Source: a virus
Direction: 5' to 3' (one strand)
Length of the DNA: 42,301 nucleotides
IMG/VR virus record: IMGVR_UViG_3300024999_000196
Location: 1-42,301 of that record
Part shown: positions 1 to 6,981 of the stretch, piece by piece
Position numbering within the stretch: the first letter of the stretch is position 1
Layout: the number at the start of each line of letters is the position of its first letter
Position numbers and translations under genes: made by a program
The notes under the pieces: generated by a model
Told to the model about the DNA's origin: nothing
What the model saw: only the letters and a program-made list of their open reading frames with translations
Database searches by the model: none

Positions 1-43
1 GTCGCTAGGGTGTCAGTCTGTAGCGATACTGATACCCCCACCC

Positions 44-358
44 TCACCCTCTTCCCCACGGGTGTTCAGTGTCAATCGGCAGCCCATCTATCCCAACTCC
101 AGGCGCGTATCCGATATTGTCCTTGATAGCTGCATAGCTATCGTGGCACGTCTTACAAGAACTGCGGAGATTATCCCAATTAAAAAACAACTCTTCATCT
201 CCATGATGCGGCTTGATGTGGTCAACCACAGTAGCAACCACTATGACCCCCATCTGCAAGCAATACCAGCACAGCGGGTCGACATCAAGTTTCATCCGTT
301 GTAACCCGCGCCTACCTCTCCACCTCGCTGAGCTATATAGGTGCGGGTATTGACTCAT
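44..358 (-). CDS. HNH endonuclease, packaging-associated
   Basis: This 104-residue protein is a small HNH nuclease of the kind encoded beside the small terminase in HK97-like cos phages, where such proteins assist genome cleavage at packaging. The core is visible: a CWYC pair near residues 30-33, the DHIKPHHGD stretch supplying the metal-binding histidines near 46-54, the NWDNL asparagine segment, and a closing CKTCH pair near 68-72. It starts at an ATG preceded by a GGAG Shine-Dalgarno. It lies at the left edge on the minus strand, so on a circular map the next gene downstream is the small terminase at the right edge, about 90 bases away. The family call is firm. The packaging role is inferred from that arrangement. 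Confidence 0.85.
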   Translation of the reverse strand: MSQYPHLYSSARWRGRRGLQRMKLDVDPLCWYCLQMGVIVVATVVDHIKPHHGDEELFFNWDNLRSSCKTCHDSYAAIKDNIGYAPGVGIDGLPIDTEHPWGRG

Positions 359-474
359 TGTTTACACTCCATTGCTGAATCATCAACAGAAATTAATAAT
401 AAACAATTCTGTTGTGTTAGTGATACGCTGACAGTACGCTTACCTAACACCGATATGGACAATCTTGATCGATA

Positions 475-582
475 TCATTGCATCCTCATGGCACGGTCAA
501 TCCCTTCAATCTCTACCCTTTTAGCCGATCCTATCGTTCCAATAAGTTTCTTCTTTCTCTTCCTTGGTAATCGGCTGGCCAT
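475..582 (-). CDS. Small basic protein, 35 aa, hypothetical
   Basis: This short minus-strand frame starts at ATG 582, encodes 35 residues and ends in TGA. The N-terminal third is very basic (LPRKRKKK), which would suit nucleic acid binding, but nothing identifies a family. It lies between another 35-codon frame and the HNH gene, all read the same way, in a region where both strands otherwise lack a convincing gene. No good Shine-Dalgarno sits at the right distance. It is listed as possible only. Confidence 0.28.
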   Translation of the reverse strand: MASRLPRKRKKKLIGTIGSAKRVEIEGIDRAMRMQ

Positions 583-601
583 TTTAATTATTCCATGCTT
601 C

Positions 602-709
602 TTAATTACACATGATAGCCGCCTCTGCAATCATGTCGGCAATCATGTACCTCAATCCATCAATATCGCAATCGCAATCGTCAACCACTCTGCCACCCCT
701 CAATTGCAT
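602..709 (-). CDS. Small acidic protein, 35 aa, hypothetical
   Basis: This minus-strand frame starts at ATG 709, with a GGGGAG about 14 bases upstream, and encodes 35 residues. It is rich in Asp and Cys near the N-terminus (DDCDCDID) and then forms what looks like an amphipathic helix (RYMIADMIAEAA). The pattern weakly recalls the 31-residue frame at 2590-2685. It may be one of the tiny accessory genes that phages keep in a run before the packaging genes, or a chance frame. I do not recognise it. Confidence 0.28.
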   Translation of the reverse strand: MQLRGGRVVDDCDCDIDGLRYMIADMIAEAAIMCN

Positions 710-826
710 TCAATTCGCCACATCTCCCCATATTATCGCACTTTTAGCAATAAAATGCAATGGAATGGTGGAATATTGCGGAGATAAGAAAAAATGATTG
801 TGATGAAAAATAATTGCATTTTCCCC

Positions 827-855
827 TTGCATTTAGATTACAGAGGTAATACTAT
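827..855 (+). promoter_or_regulatory. sigma70 promoter for plus-strand cassette
   Basis: TTGCAT at 827-832 and TACTAT at 850-855 are separated by exactly 17 bases, a near-consensus sigma70 arrangement pointing at the gene starting at 934. Transcription would begin near 862, giving a leader of about 70 bases that contains the Shine-Dalgarno AAGGAGA. TTGCAT or its reverse complement recurs several times just upstream (for example 706-711 and 814-819), which could mark regulator sites. This promoter is the only obvious one for the three plus-strand genes up to 2556. Confidence 0.7.
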
Positions 856-933
856 AGTAATTAAGAGGAAGGGAAAAGCCCAAACCTCGCCACCTGAGAG
901 CGACACCGGAAGGGAGTCGCCAAGGAGAATCCC

Positions 934-1866
934 ATGAACGAGCAGAAGAACATCGTCGCAAGCCGCATCATCAACCACGCCCAAGCCCTCGGAAGCACCG
1001 CCGAAACACCTAAAGGTGCCCACAAGTACATCATGTCGCACCAACTCCGCATCAGCGACAAGCCTGTTGTGGCCGATTCCTATTCTAACTGGATTGAGGC
1101 CAAAAGAGAATATCTTGAGAACGAATCAAGGCGGCGGCTCGATCGCCGGATGTCAACAATTCCCTTGGGTGGCGTCAGCAGGGATGAAATCGCAAGGGCC
1201 GAACGGATAAAAAACCGTTCTAGGAAAAATTGGAGAGATCCGGCACCGAGCCTTCGTGTCCTCGGAGAAAGTTGGACGAATTTAATCAACTGCGGACAAT
1301 ACTCAAGCCGATGCACTTACACCAAATGGGAGTATCTCCCTATAGTTACGTGTTTCGCAATAGAACGCGGCAACCTCGGACTAGAATTCCATTGGCTCGA
1401 CACCGTTACATTCCTCGCCCCCCCAGCTGGATACAGGTGGCAGAAGGATCGCAACGGCATCGCGCTGATCTCCACCGACGGCAAAAAGGATTACCACCCA
1501 GACAGCGATGATCTGCGCCATTACACCAAGTCGGCAATCAGGACCAAGGCCGTCGAAAACTACCGCCGCCGGCAGGCCGTCATGGTCGAGCAGAAGCGGC
1601 AACTTTCCGAAATCAAAAAGGCCGAGAGAGAGGGCGCCGTCATCTGTGTCGCCGACTCCAAGCGGGCCGGAAACTGTGTCGCCGGAACGCTGCGCTTTGC
1701 CGAGCGGCACGGACTCGACCCACGGAAGCACTACAGCCCGTCACAACTACTCAAAATCGCCAACGGGGATGCCCACAGGGTAGCCCTGGCCGTAGCCGTT
1801 GGGTTGCGGCGACATAGGCAGGAAATGAAACTCGGATACTGCGATATCTCTGCACATCGCGCATAA
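934..1866 (+). CDS. Conserved-looking phage protein of unknown function
   Basis: This is a 310-residue protein with a good Shine-Dalgarno (AAGGAG, 9 bases before ATG 934). I do not recognise a named family. The visible features are a basic, helix-rich N-terminal half, a central segment rich in Trp and Tyr (residues about 125-180), and a charged helical stretch (about 195-235) with many Lys, Arg and Glu. It ends in a domain carrying ADSKRAGNCVAGTLRF and an HGLDP motif, with histidine and arginine clusters. It is the first gene of a plus-strand cassette opposed to the early operon and is followed by an RHH-like and an HTH gene, so a role in regulation or in the lysogenic state is possible. That is inference only. 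Confidence 0.75.
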   Translation: MNEQKNIVASRIINHAQALGSTAETPKGAHKYIMSHQLRISDKPVVADSYSNWIEAKREYLENESRRRLDRRMSTIPLGGVSRDEIARAERIKNRSRKNWRDPAPSLRVLGESWTNLINCGQYSSRCTYTKWEYLPIVTCFAIERGNLGLEFHWLDTVTFLAPPAGYRWQKDRNGIALISTDGKKDYHPDSDDLRHYTKSAIRTKAVENYRRRQAVMVEQKRQLSEIKKAEREGAVICVADSKRAGNCVAGTLRFAERHGLDPRKHYSPSQLLKIANGDAHRVALAVAVGLRRHRQEMKLGYCDISAHRA

Positions 1867-1914
1867 TCCCACCCAACCGCCCCCGGCAGCGGGGGCAAAA
1901 CTCAAGGAGAAATC

Positions 1915-2352
1915 ATGTCAAAAAAAACTACCATCTACATTCCAGACGGGATGCAGGAAATCGTTGAGGCCTTCGGATCCGACTCGCTGTCCGGGACACT
2001 GGCGACACTGGTCGAGCGGTATGACCGGATAACCCGCGATGCTGTCCCGGAGTTATCCGAGCCGGAATGGTCGGCAATCGCCGACATCCTCAACGGCTGC
2101 GGGGTACTCATGGCGTCAGGCGGGCACGACCAGGCGCAATCGGTATGGGCAGAGGTTGCCGACTCCGAACCGGACGGGATTGATGGAAAATGGGGGATCT
2201 CGTGCCGGGGTCTCGCGGAAAAACTCCGAGCGTTGCCGCTGATAGGAAGAATTGCGACATGGGACGTAGCCGCGCGGTTCTGGGCATCTCCGAGGTTAAA
2301 CGAGGCGTCAACGCACGTTCTCTTGATCGAGGCCGGGGCAAAGATTAAATAA
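1915..2352 (+). CDS. Ribbon-helix-helix-like protein, 145 aa
   Basis: This 145-residue protein starts at ATG 1915 behind AAGGAGAAATC. The N-terminus (KKTTIYIPDGMQEIVEAF, then SLSGTLATLVERY) has the form of a short beta strand followed by two helices, as in ribbon-helix-helix DNA-binding proteins. The remaining 95 residues are an alpha-rich domain I cannot name, with an LSEPEWSAIADILNG segment. It is the second of three plus-strand genes and probably co-transcribed with 934-1866 and 2377-2556. DNA-binding regulation is a reasonable inference from the N-terminus. The target is unknown, but the TTGCAT copies near the cassette promoter are a candidate. Confidence 0.7.
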   Translation: MSKKTTIYIPDGMQEIVEAFGSDSLSGTLATLVERYDRITRDAVPELSEPEWSAIADILNGCGVLMASGGHDQAQSVWAEVADSEPDGIDGKWGISCRGLAEKLRALPLIGRIATWDVAARFWASPRLNEASTHVLLIEAGAKIK

Positions 2353-2376
2353 TAACACCTGGCGAGGAGAATTAAA

Positions 2377-2556
2377 TTGACCCCAGCCGAAATCCGCCAC
2401 CTCCGCCGGAACCTCGGACTCAACACAGCTGAGTTCGGCGCACTGGTCGGGGTAAGCGGGCGAACATGCGAAGATTGGGAGCAGGGCAGGCGTAGACCGT
2501 CTATCCCTGCCCAGAAAATCATGGCGCAGTTGGCAAAGACCGTGCCGACCAAATAA
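2377..2556 (+). CDS. XRE-type HTH protein, 59 aa (TTG start)
   Basis: This short gene is missed when only ATG or GTG starts of longer frames are considered. TTG at 2377 follows GAGGAGA by 6 bases and opens a 59-codon frame. The product is essentially one helix-turn-helix: AEIRHLRRNLGLNTAEFGAL, then VGVSGRTCEDWEQGRRRPS, with the recognition-helix pattern and the WEQGRRRPS ending typical of XRE/Cro-family and HigA-like proteins. It follows the RHH-like gene by 24 bases in the same cassette and is followed at once by a terminator-like hairpin. It is a probable autoregulator of the plus-strand cassette. Confidence 0.75.
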   Translation: MTPAEIRHLRRNLGLNTAEFGALVGVSGRTCEDWEQGRRRPSIPAQKIMAQLAKTVPTK

Positions 2557-2559
2557 CCC

Positions 2560-2586
2560 ATCCGCCGTCACCCCAGGGCGGCGGAT
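2560..2586. terminator. Hairpin between convergent transcription units
   Basis: ATCCGCCG (2560-2567) and CGGCGGAT (2579-2586) form a perfect 8-bp stem with an 11-base loop. It begins 3 bases after the stop codon of the HTH gene and 4 bases from the end of the next minus-strand frame. The T-run is weak on both sides, so a Rho-independent function is likely but not certain. Its position between convergent genes supports a two-way terminator. Confidence 0.45.
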
Positions 2587-2589
2587 ATC

Positions 2590-2685
2590 TCATTTCAACA
2601 CCTCTTCCGCTTCGGCAACAATCTCCTTCGCCATCCGCCCGCACAGGTCGGCCAGTTTTGCGTAGTCATCGCATTGATCTACCAT
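2590..2685 (-). CDS. Small protein, 31 aa, hypothetical
   Basis: This minus-strand frame has ATG at 2685 and TGA at 2592-2590. The 31 residues are mostly helix-forming and acidic (CDDYAKLADLCGRMAKEIV, then AEAEEVL), as in small phage accessory proteins. It lies downstream of the Tgt/DpdA-like gene and would be the last gene of the leftward early operon before the convergent hairpin. A G-rich stretch precedes the start but it is not a clear Shine-Dalgarno. Confidence 0.4.
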   Translation of the reverse strand: MVDQCDDYAKLADLCGRMAKEIVAEAEEVLK

Positions 2686-2708
2686 CTCTCAACCCCCTAA
2701 TTCGTCAA

Positions 2709-2722
2709 AATTTGCCACCGCC
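2709..2722. repeat. 14-bp direct repeat, left copy
   Basis: AATTTGCCACCGCC occurs here and again at 3608-3621. The two copies bracket about 900 bases holding the 42-codon gene and the Tgt/DpdA-like gene. The left copy touches the stop codon of the latter. Short identical sequences flanking a gene block are what is left by insertion or deletion through recombination between small repeats. Confidence 0.6.
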
Positions 2723-3447
2723 TAAAACAACTCGTTCTGTGTATACCTCTTCATCCATGTAGCCGCAGAATTGTGCGCCTCTATCCGCTCGGCCAATACT
2801 ATCCCTCGCGTTTCATTGTTTGGCGGATTGTAGGTTGTCCACCGCGAAGAATCTTTGCAGTTTTGGGCTACGTTTGTGCTGTCACAACTCGAAAACGGAA
2901 GCCTTGTAAACACTGCCGGATCAAGCATCCTGAGACCGTGTAGTTTGCTTATCGGTCTGCCGTCCCCATCGATAATCTTATTCATCGCCTCGGCCATTCT
3001 ATTCCACCATTTCTGTGTCCCTATTTTCGCATATTCTCCTGAGCTGCCGATTGCCACTCTGGGGTATCCTTCGCACAGGAAAACCAACCAGTGCAGCGGT
3101 TCATGAAGATGCCAAACAGGAACTCCAATATTGCGAGAGAATGGCCATCTTCCCATTAGTTCTTGATTTTGTTTTACGTCTCCAGCGATCACATCTGGAA
3201 TGAGCGCCCAATCAAAACCAGGATGCCTGCTCCACTTCTCAACGAACCCATAGTATCCATTCCAGTCCGTTTCTTTGCCAGATCTCCACAAAGAGAACGC
3301 TCCATTGTCAAGCGCGAATGTACTTGCAACCTCAGCGGCTACGCCTATTTGTTCTGGCCTGGCAAAACTCACAAAAGCGTGCCTGTTCTTCCACACCTTC
3401 GCCGCCGCCTGTTCTGGCCATATGGGGCCGCCGTGATAATGGATCAT
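2722..3447 (-). CDS. Tgt/DpdA-like protein (putative base exchange)
   Basis: This 241-residue protein belongs to a family I have seen only as hypothetical in phages. Its motifs fit a TIM barrel of the tRNA-guanine transglycosylase/DpdA group. FALDNGAFSLW (near residue 46) parallels the DSGGF active-site loop of Tgt. IPDVIAGD follows (near 82), then a VPVWHLHEP strand. SSCDSTNVAQN (near 192) could carry the second catalytic aspartate. DpdA enzymes put 7-deazaguanine bases into phage DNA to evade restriction. The four-cysteine zinc site of tRNA enzymes is absent, which suits a DNA-type member. No queuosine-precursor genes are in the window, so a host precursor would be needed. The start overlaps the preceding stop (ATGA). 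The gene is certain; the function is inferred. Confidence 0.5.
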   Translation of the reverse strand: MIHYHGGPIWPEQAAAKVWKNRHAFVSFARPEQIGVAAEVASTFALDNGAFSLWRSGKETDWNGYYGFVEKWSRHPGFDWALIPDVIAGDVKQNQELMGRWPFSRNIGVPVWHLHEPLHWLVFLCEGYPRVAIGSSGEYAKIGTQKWWNRMAEAMNKIIDGDGRPISKLHGLRMLDPAVFTRLPFSSCDSTNVAQNCKDSSRWTTYNPPNNETRGIVLAERIEAHNSAATWMKRYTQNELF

Positions 3448-3572
3448 CGTTTTTTCTCAATCCAGAAATCGAAAGATAGAATATCCCTGATCCTCTGTGC
3501 CGGGCTTGCCAGCAATCGGCGCATTAGGTCTTCAAGATCGATGCACATCGATATGCCAATAATTATTTTCAT
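3444..3572 (-). CDS. Small protein, 42 aa, coupled to DpdA-like gene
   Basis: This minus-strand gene starts at ATG 3572 with AAAGGCTGAG just upstream. Its TGA overlaps the ATG of the next gene (ATGA), so translation is probably coupled. The 42 residues begin with a hydrophobic strand (MKIIIGISM) and continue as a helical, basic segment (LEDLMRRLLASPAQRIRD). I do not recognise it. Upstream, 3574-3636 could encode a further 20-residue peptide whose start codon sits in a hairpin (3617-3625 with 3633-3641). That one is too weak to list separately. Confidence 0.5.
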   Translation of the reverse strand: MKIIIGISMCIDLEDLMRRLLASPAQRIRDILSFDFWIEKKR

Positions 3573-3607
3573 CTCAGCCTTTGTTGCGAATTACGTAAAT
3601 TTGGGAG

Positions 3608-3621
3608 AATTTGCCACCGCC
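3608..3621. repeat. 14-bp direct repeat, right copy
   Basis: This is the second exact copy of AATTTGCCACCGCC (see 2709-2722). It lies in the 82-base gap between the DUF6378 gene and the 42-codon gene, so the copies mark both edges of the two-gene block. Confidence 0.6.
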
Positions 3622-3654
3622 ACGCCAAGATTGCATGGCGGCGCGTACCTTTTA

Positions 3655-4014
3655 TCATTTGCCTCTGTAAATCGAACCTGTGCCACCCTCGCACTTTTTC
3701 CACTCAAACGTCATCGGCTCGGCAACCGGCGTCTCGTTGCTCTGCATATCGGCGTAAATCCCCAGATAACCGGCTGCGTCACGGATGTTATCCCGCTTGT
3801 GCTGGTGCGATTCGCGGGCGATCTTAAAGAGGACCATCATCATCGCAACATCCCGGCGATCAAGATCAATATCTTCATATCTCTCACTCAAGTACACGCT
3901 CCAGTAATCAGCGATAAGCCCAAAACTATCTTCTGGCGCACCGTACACGTCCTGCCTCTCACCGTTGATTACGTCCACTGCCTCTGCCAGAACTGATCCT
4001 CTTCTATCGCCCAT
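3655..4014 (-). CDS. DUF6378 family phage protein
   Basis: The 119-residue product matches the pattern I know for DUF6378: an early AEAVDVINGERQDVYG, then DSFGLIADYWSVYL, then DRRDVAMMMVLFKIAR, ending in a DNIRDAAGYLGIY helix. Proteins of this family are all-alpha, common in phage early regions and of unknown biochemical role. The gene sits between the primase-helicase gene and the Tgt/DpdA-like block, in a nucleotide and replication neighbourhood. The length is ordinary for the family. The family call is confident. I give no function. Confidence 0.8.
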   Translation of the reverse strand: MGDRRGSVLAEAVDVINGERQDVYGAPEDSFGLIADYWSVYLSERYEDIDLDRRDVAMMMVLFKIARESHQHKRDNIRDAAGYLGIYADMQSNETPVAEPMTFEWKKCEGGTGSIYRGK

Positions 4015-4029
4015 GATTTCCCCTTAAAA

Positions 4030-5796
4030 TTAAAATAAATATTGCTTAGGCGGCGAGTCTTCAAAGTCGATGAACTGGCATGAAGGCTTATGGAAGTACA
4101 GTCCGATAACCGGCTCTTCACCTGTCTCCCGTTGCTTCACCACACTCAAGACCATATCCGTCTCGGTGTTCATCAGTCCTGATTCAATAGCCTTCTCCCG
4201 CGCCTTGTTTCTCCAGACGATCATCGAATTGTCCACCATGTCGGTAATCGCCCCGGTTCCCTTGATATCGAATTTGCCCGGAACCGTGCCTTCTCCCGGC
4301 CCCTTGCGAACATGGACAACGAGATGCACATGGACGTTATGTTTACCGGCAAACTCCATCAACGTGTCAACAAAACCTTTCTGCCCGTTGTAATCGTCCT
4401 CTGAAAATCCGCACTTTGCCAGCGAATCAACGATGAACTGAGTCACCCCGTACCGTCTCCGCGCATAATCGAATATCTCAAGGATCCGCGTTGCCTTGGT
4501 CGTGCCGTATGCCTCGAACATCCACACATGATCCCCCAAGAAACGCAGTATCTGCTGTGCCTCTGCATCGTTCGGATTGTCATGCCCGCATACCTGCTGA
4601 TACATCTTTCTGCCCAGTTTGCGCGGCTTCATCTCCATGCTGGCAATACAGAACCGTTCACCCTGAGATACCCCGTCCACCGCAACATGGCTGAGTGCTA
4701 TTGATTTTCCATGGCTGTTTATCCCGGCCCATACGGATATCTCTGCTGGCCTCAACCTGATTTTCGCGTACGTCTTCGGCCACGGGAGCTTCATTCCGAT
4801 CAGCCCTGTATCACGGAACTCTTCCATGATCTCGCTATGGTACGCAGTCAGCAACTTCAGTTCTTCCGGGTCTCTCGTCTTTGCCGCAGCGATGAACTGC
4901 GTTAAAACCTCACCGTTCAGGTGGGCCTCATTCGCGTCCTTGTGCTCGCCCAGGTCAACCACATGGCACCGCTCGACCCCAAGAGCATCGATTATCGGCT
5001 TGATTGCCGACTGTCCCGGCGCGTCCATGTCCATCGAGATGTAAATCCGCTTGAACCGTTCCAACCGTTCAAAGTCGTGCTGAATCCATGCTTTCTGTTT
5101 CTCTCCATCGCCACCGCCTTGAGGGATTGATAGCGCGGGAAATCCCTGCTGATAGTAGGTCATGCAGTCAATCTCACCTTCTGTCACCACAACCTCTGTA
5201 TCGTTGTCGCCGATGGACTGCCAGCCGAACAGGTGATACTCAGGATCAGGATTTGACCAGATTTTTTTCTTGCCGGATTTCTCTTCGGCGTCGAGGTCAC
5301 GGTATTTTACCAGTTCGATTTCGCCAACTGGTGAGATAAACGGGAAGACGATGGTGTTTCCCTGCTGTCCGATCCGATATGCGTCCAGCGTACTCTGCGT
5401 GATCCCCCGACCCTCAAACCATGACTTGACAGTATCCGCAGGTTTCTTGCACTTCGGCTTCTCGACCGGCCTTTTCTTGGGTTTCGGCGAGTAGAAGACA
5501 GGTGGGGTATCGTCTATCCCGGCAAACGCCTTTGCTTCCTTGATTGCCTCAACAAACGTGATGCCCTTGGATTTCTGCCACAGGTCGAGCAGGTCGCCGC
5601 CCTTTTCGTTGCTGGAAAAATCAGTCCATACTCCGGCCTTCGCCCCCTTGAGGCATACCCGGAGACTTTGCCCTGGTTCGCCTCCTACCGATCCGGCGCA
5701 CCAATTTCCACCCTCACGCTTGCCATTCGGGAGTAGGTGCTCCACTACGGAATCGACCATGTCGGCAAGGCGCCTACTCAGTTCTCCAGGTGTCAC
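4030..5796 (-). CDS. Bifunctional primase-helicase (Toprim + DnaB-like)
   Basis: This 588-residue replication enzyme joins a primase and a hexameric helicase, like T7 gp4. Residues about 1-90 are a primase-type N-terminal region lacking a clear four-cysteine zinc finger (only Cys33 and Cys48). The Toprim domain follows, with VVVTEGEID (Glu206) and ISMDMDAPG (Asp256, Asp258). The RecA-like helicase has a Walker A GINSHGKS (358-365), a Walker B-like QFIVDSL near 450, and an HLVVHVRKG strand near 485. It primes and unwinds at the phage fork. The start overlaps the stop of the upstream loader-like gene, so the two are coupled. The domains are clear. The absence of a recognisable zinc finger suggests altered template recognition. 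Confidence 0.9.
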   Translation of the reverse strand: MTPGELSRRLADMVDSVVEHLLPNGKREGGNWCAGSVGGEPGQSLRVCLKGAKAGVWTDFSSNEKGGDLLDLWQKSKGITFVEAIKEAKAFAGIDDTPPVFYSPKPKKRPVEKPKCKKPADTVKSWFEGRGITQSTLDAYRIGQQGNTIVFPFISPVGEIELVKYRDLDAEEKSGKKKIWSNPDPEYHLFGWQSIGDNDTEVVVTEGEIDCMTYYQQGFPALSIPQGGGDGEKQKAWIQHDFERLERFKRIYISMDMDAPGQSAIKPIIDALGVERCHVVDLGEHKDANEAHLNGEVLTQFIAAAKTRDPEELKLLTAYHSEIMEEFRDTGLIGMKLPWPKTYAKIRLRPAEISVWAGINSHGKSIALSHVAVDGVSQGERFCIASMEMKPRKLGRKMYQQVCGHDNPNDAEAQQILRFLGDHVWMFEAYGTTKATRILEIFDYARRRYGVTQFIVDSLAKCGFSEDDYNGQKGFVDTLMEFAGKHNVHVHLVVHVRKGPGEGTVPGKFDIKGTGAITDMVDNSMIVWRNKAREKAIESGLMNTETDMVLSVVKQRETGEEPVIGLYFHKPSCQFIDFEDSPPKQYLF

Positions 5797-6077
5797 TGTA
5801 TTTTCCTCTGGATTCCGTCAGCGAAGACAGGCCCGGATACTGCGGTCTTTGCTTCCCAGAATGCAGCCAGCGATGGAAATCGATGGCATTTCTTGAGGAT
5901 TTCAGAGATTGCCTTTGACAAGGTCTCGTCAGTGAACCCCCACTCGGTCAACACCTTGTGATACTCCAGCGTCCGCGTGTCTGGGATTTTGTAATCGAAT
6001 GCAGTCTCAAGATTCGATATTGCTTTCAAGAAGTTTGGAAAGTCGAGCGAGTTTTTCTTCAAATTCTCTTTCTGCAT
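5793..6077 (-). CDS. Helicase-loader-like replication protein
   Basis: This is a 94-residue protein if started at ATG 6077, which has AAGGA 9 bases upstream. An ATG at 6086 would be too close to that site. It is mostly helical, with DFPNFLKAISNLETAF, then TLEYHKVLTEWG and LSKAISEILKKCHRFPSL, in the style of small phage replication proteins that recruit the helicase. It overlaps the end of the initiator gene by about 70 bases and the start of the primase-helicase gene by 4. This initiator - small protein - helicase order resembles lambda O-P style modules and supports a loader role by context only. Confidence 0.6.
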   Translation of the reverse strand: MQKENLKKNSLDFPNFLKAISNLETAFDYKIPDTRTLEYHKVLTEWGFTDETLSKAISEILKKCHRFPSLAAFWEAKTAVSGPVFADGIQRKIQ

Positions 6078-6834
6078 TTTCGTCATTCCTTTTTGCTTTT
6101 TGCTCTGTGAAGTTGCCTTCAAGAATCTTTGTCATGTTGGCCGGATTCAATATCCATCCAAGATCAGCCCTCCACCCTTTCGGGCCTTTACCCAGGAGGA
6201 ATGGGCTTTTCCCTATGCTGTCGAAGAGGTTTTCCCACCACGTTAATGTCTGCCTGTCCTTGTCCTCCACCCATCGGGCCTGAAGGTGCTTTTTCCTTGT
6301 TCCGTTCCACATGTTCGGGATTACGGCTGGAAGTTGAGGAAGTTTTTCGTTGTACAGTTTGACAATTTCCAAATGCGGGCACGGCGCGCTCGAAACACGA
6401 GAGTGTTTTACTTCTTCTTCATTCTCTTCATTCTTACATTCTTTACATTCTTGTTTGTTGTCGTTTGTTTGTCGTTTGTTTGTCGTTTGTTTGTCGTTTG
6501 TTTGTCGGTCTTCAACTTCTTCGCTCTGATATTCTTCGTATTTACAGATAGTTATTATAGTAAATTTGTTTGTCGTTTTTCGCGTTATTTCGTTTCCCTG
6601 TTCGAGTCTACTCAGACATGTCCTAAGCGTCCTTGTTGTGATTCCGGTAGCCTCGCTCAGTGAATGGAGGCCACATATAAACTGGCCCTTTTTTACCTCT
6701 GCTCCTCTCCATTCTCCGTCCTTGTGATTTGCCGATGCAATGAGATGGATAAACAGATGCACCATGTGGGAGTCCTGATACCATCCCCATTCAGTTATTT
6801 TGCGATGAAGCTTAACCCATCCACAGGCTTTCAT
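6007..6834 (-). CDS. Replication initiator, lambda O-like organisation
   Basis: This 275-residue protein has an N-terminal winged-helix region (MKACGWVKLHRKITEWGWYQ to about residue 95, including LSEATGITTRTLRTCLSRLE as the HTH). A low-complexity linker rich in Thr, Asn, Gln and Lys follows (about 108-135), then a C-terminal domain containing TRKKHLQARW and WRADLGWILNP. The last segment is typical of phage DnaD/O-like replication proteins. The linker is encoded by four 11-bp tandem repeats (6461-6504). Because 11 is not a multiple of three, the encoded repeat is 11 residues over three units. Iterons inside the initiator gene are the lambda O arrangement, so the origin is probably here. Confidence 0.75.
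   Translation of the reverse strand: MKACGWVKLHRKITEWGWYQDSHMVHLFIHLIASANHKDGEWRGAEVKKGQFICGLHSLSEATGITTRTLRTCLSRLEQGNEITRKTTNKFTIITICKYEEYQSEEVEDRQTNDKQTTNKRQTNDNKQECKECKNEENEEEVKHSRVSSAPCPHLEIVKLYNEKLPQLPAVIPNMWNGTRKKHLQARWVEDKDRQTLTWWENLFDSIGKSPFLLGKGPKGWRADLGWILNPANMTKILEGNFTEQKAKRNDENAEREFEEKLARLSKLLESNIES
6461..6507. repeat. Iteron-like 11-bp tandem repeats, candidate origin
   Basis: Four exact copies of TCGTTTGTTTG occupy 6461-6504, followed by a partial unit. A degenerate copy lies just to the left (6449-6460), and a related TTTGTTTGTCGTTT lies at 6565-6578. Between them is an AT-rich stretch (about 6536-6565). Tandem iterons beside an AT-rich segment, inside the initiator's own gene, are what lambdoid origins look like. 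Confidence 0.6.
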
Positions 6835-6968
6835 TTATCGCCTTTGGAATTGATGTGTTCCTTGATAAAAAGGCAGCAATCAACAACCTCGCTTGACCAC
6901 GGCTTATCTGATCCTGCATACGACCGCTCTATCCATCGCAACACGAAAATCCAGATGACCTTTTTCAT
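6831..6968 (-). CDS. Small protein, 45 aa, hypothetical
   Basis: I take the start as ATG 6968, with GGTGA about 7 bases before it, giving 45 residues. A longer frame reaching 7085 would run through the large terminator hairpin and has no Shine-Dalgarno. The product has a hydrophobic start (KKVIWIFVLRWIER) and an acidic, Cys-containing end. Its stop overlaps the start of the replication initiator (ATGA), so it may be translated as a leader to that gene. I do not recognise a family. Confidence 0.45.
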   Translation of the reverse strand: MKKVIWIFVLRWIERSYAGSDKPWSSEVVDCCLFIKEHINSKGDK

Positions 6969-6981
6969 CAATTCACCAAAC

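Noticed and set aside
3163-3996. Long plus-strand frame
   Set aside because: It lies opposite the Tgt/DpdA-like and DUF6378 genes, has no ribosome site, and its product is low in ordered content. It is a shadow of real minus-strand genes.
6461-6507. CRISPR-like array
   Set aside because: The units are 11 bp and directly adjacent, with no spacers and no cas genes. They fit iterons and a coding linker.
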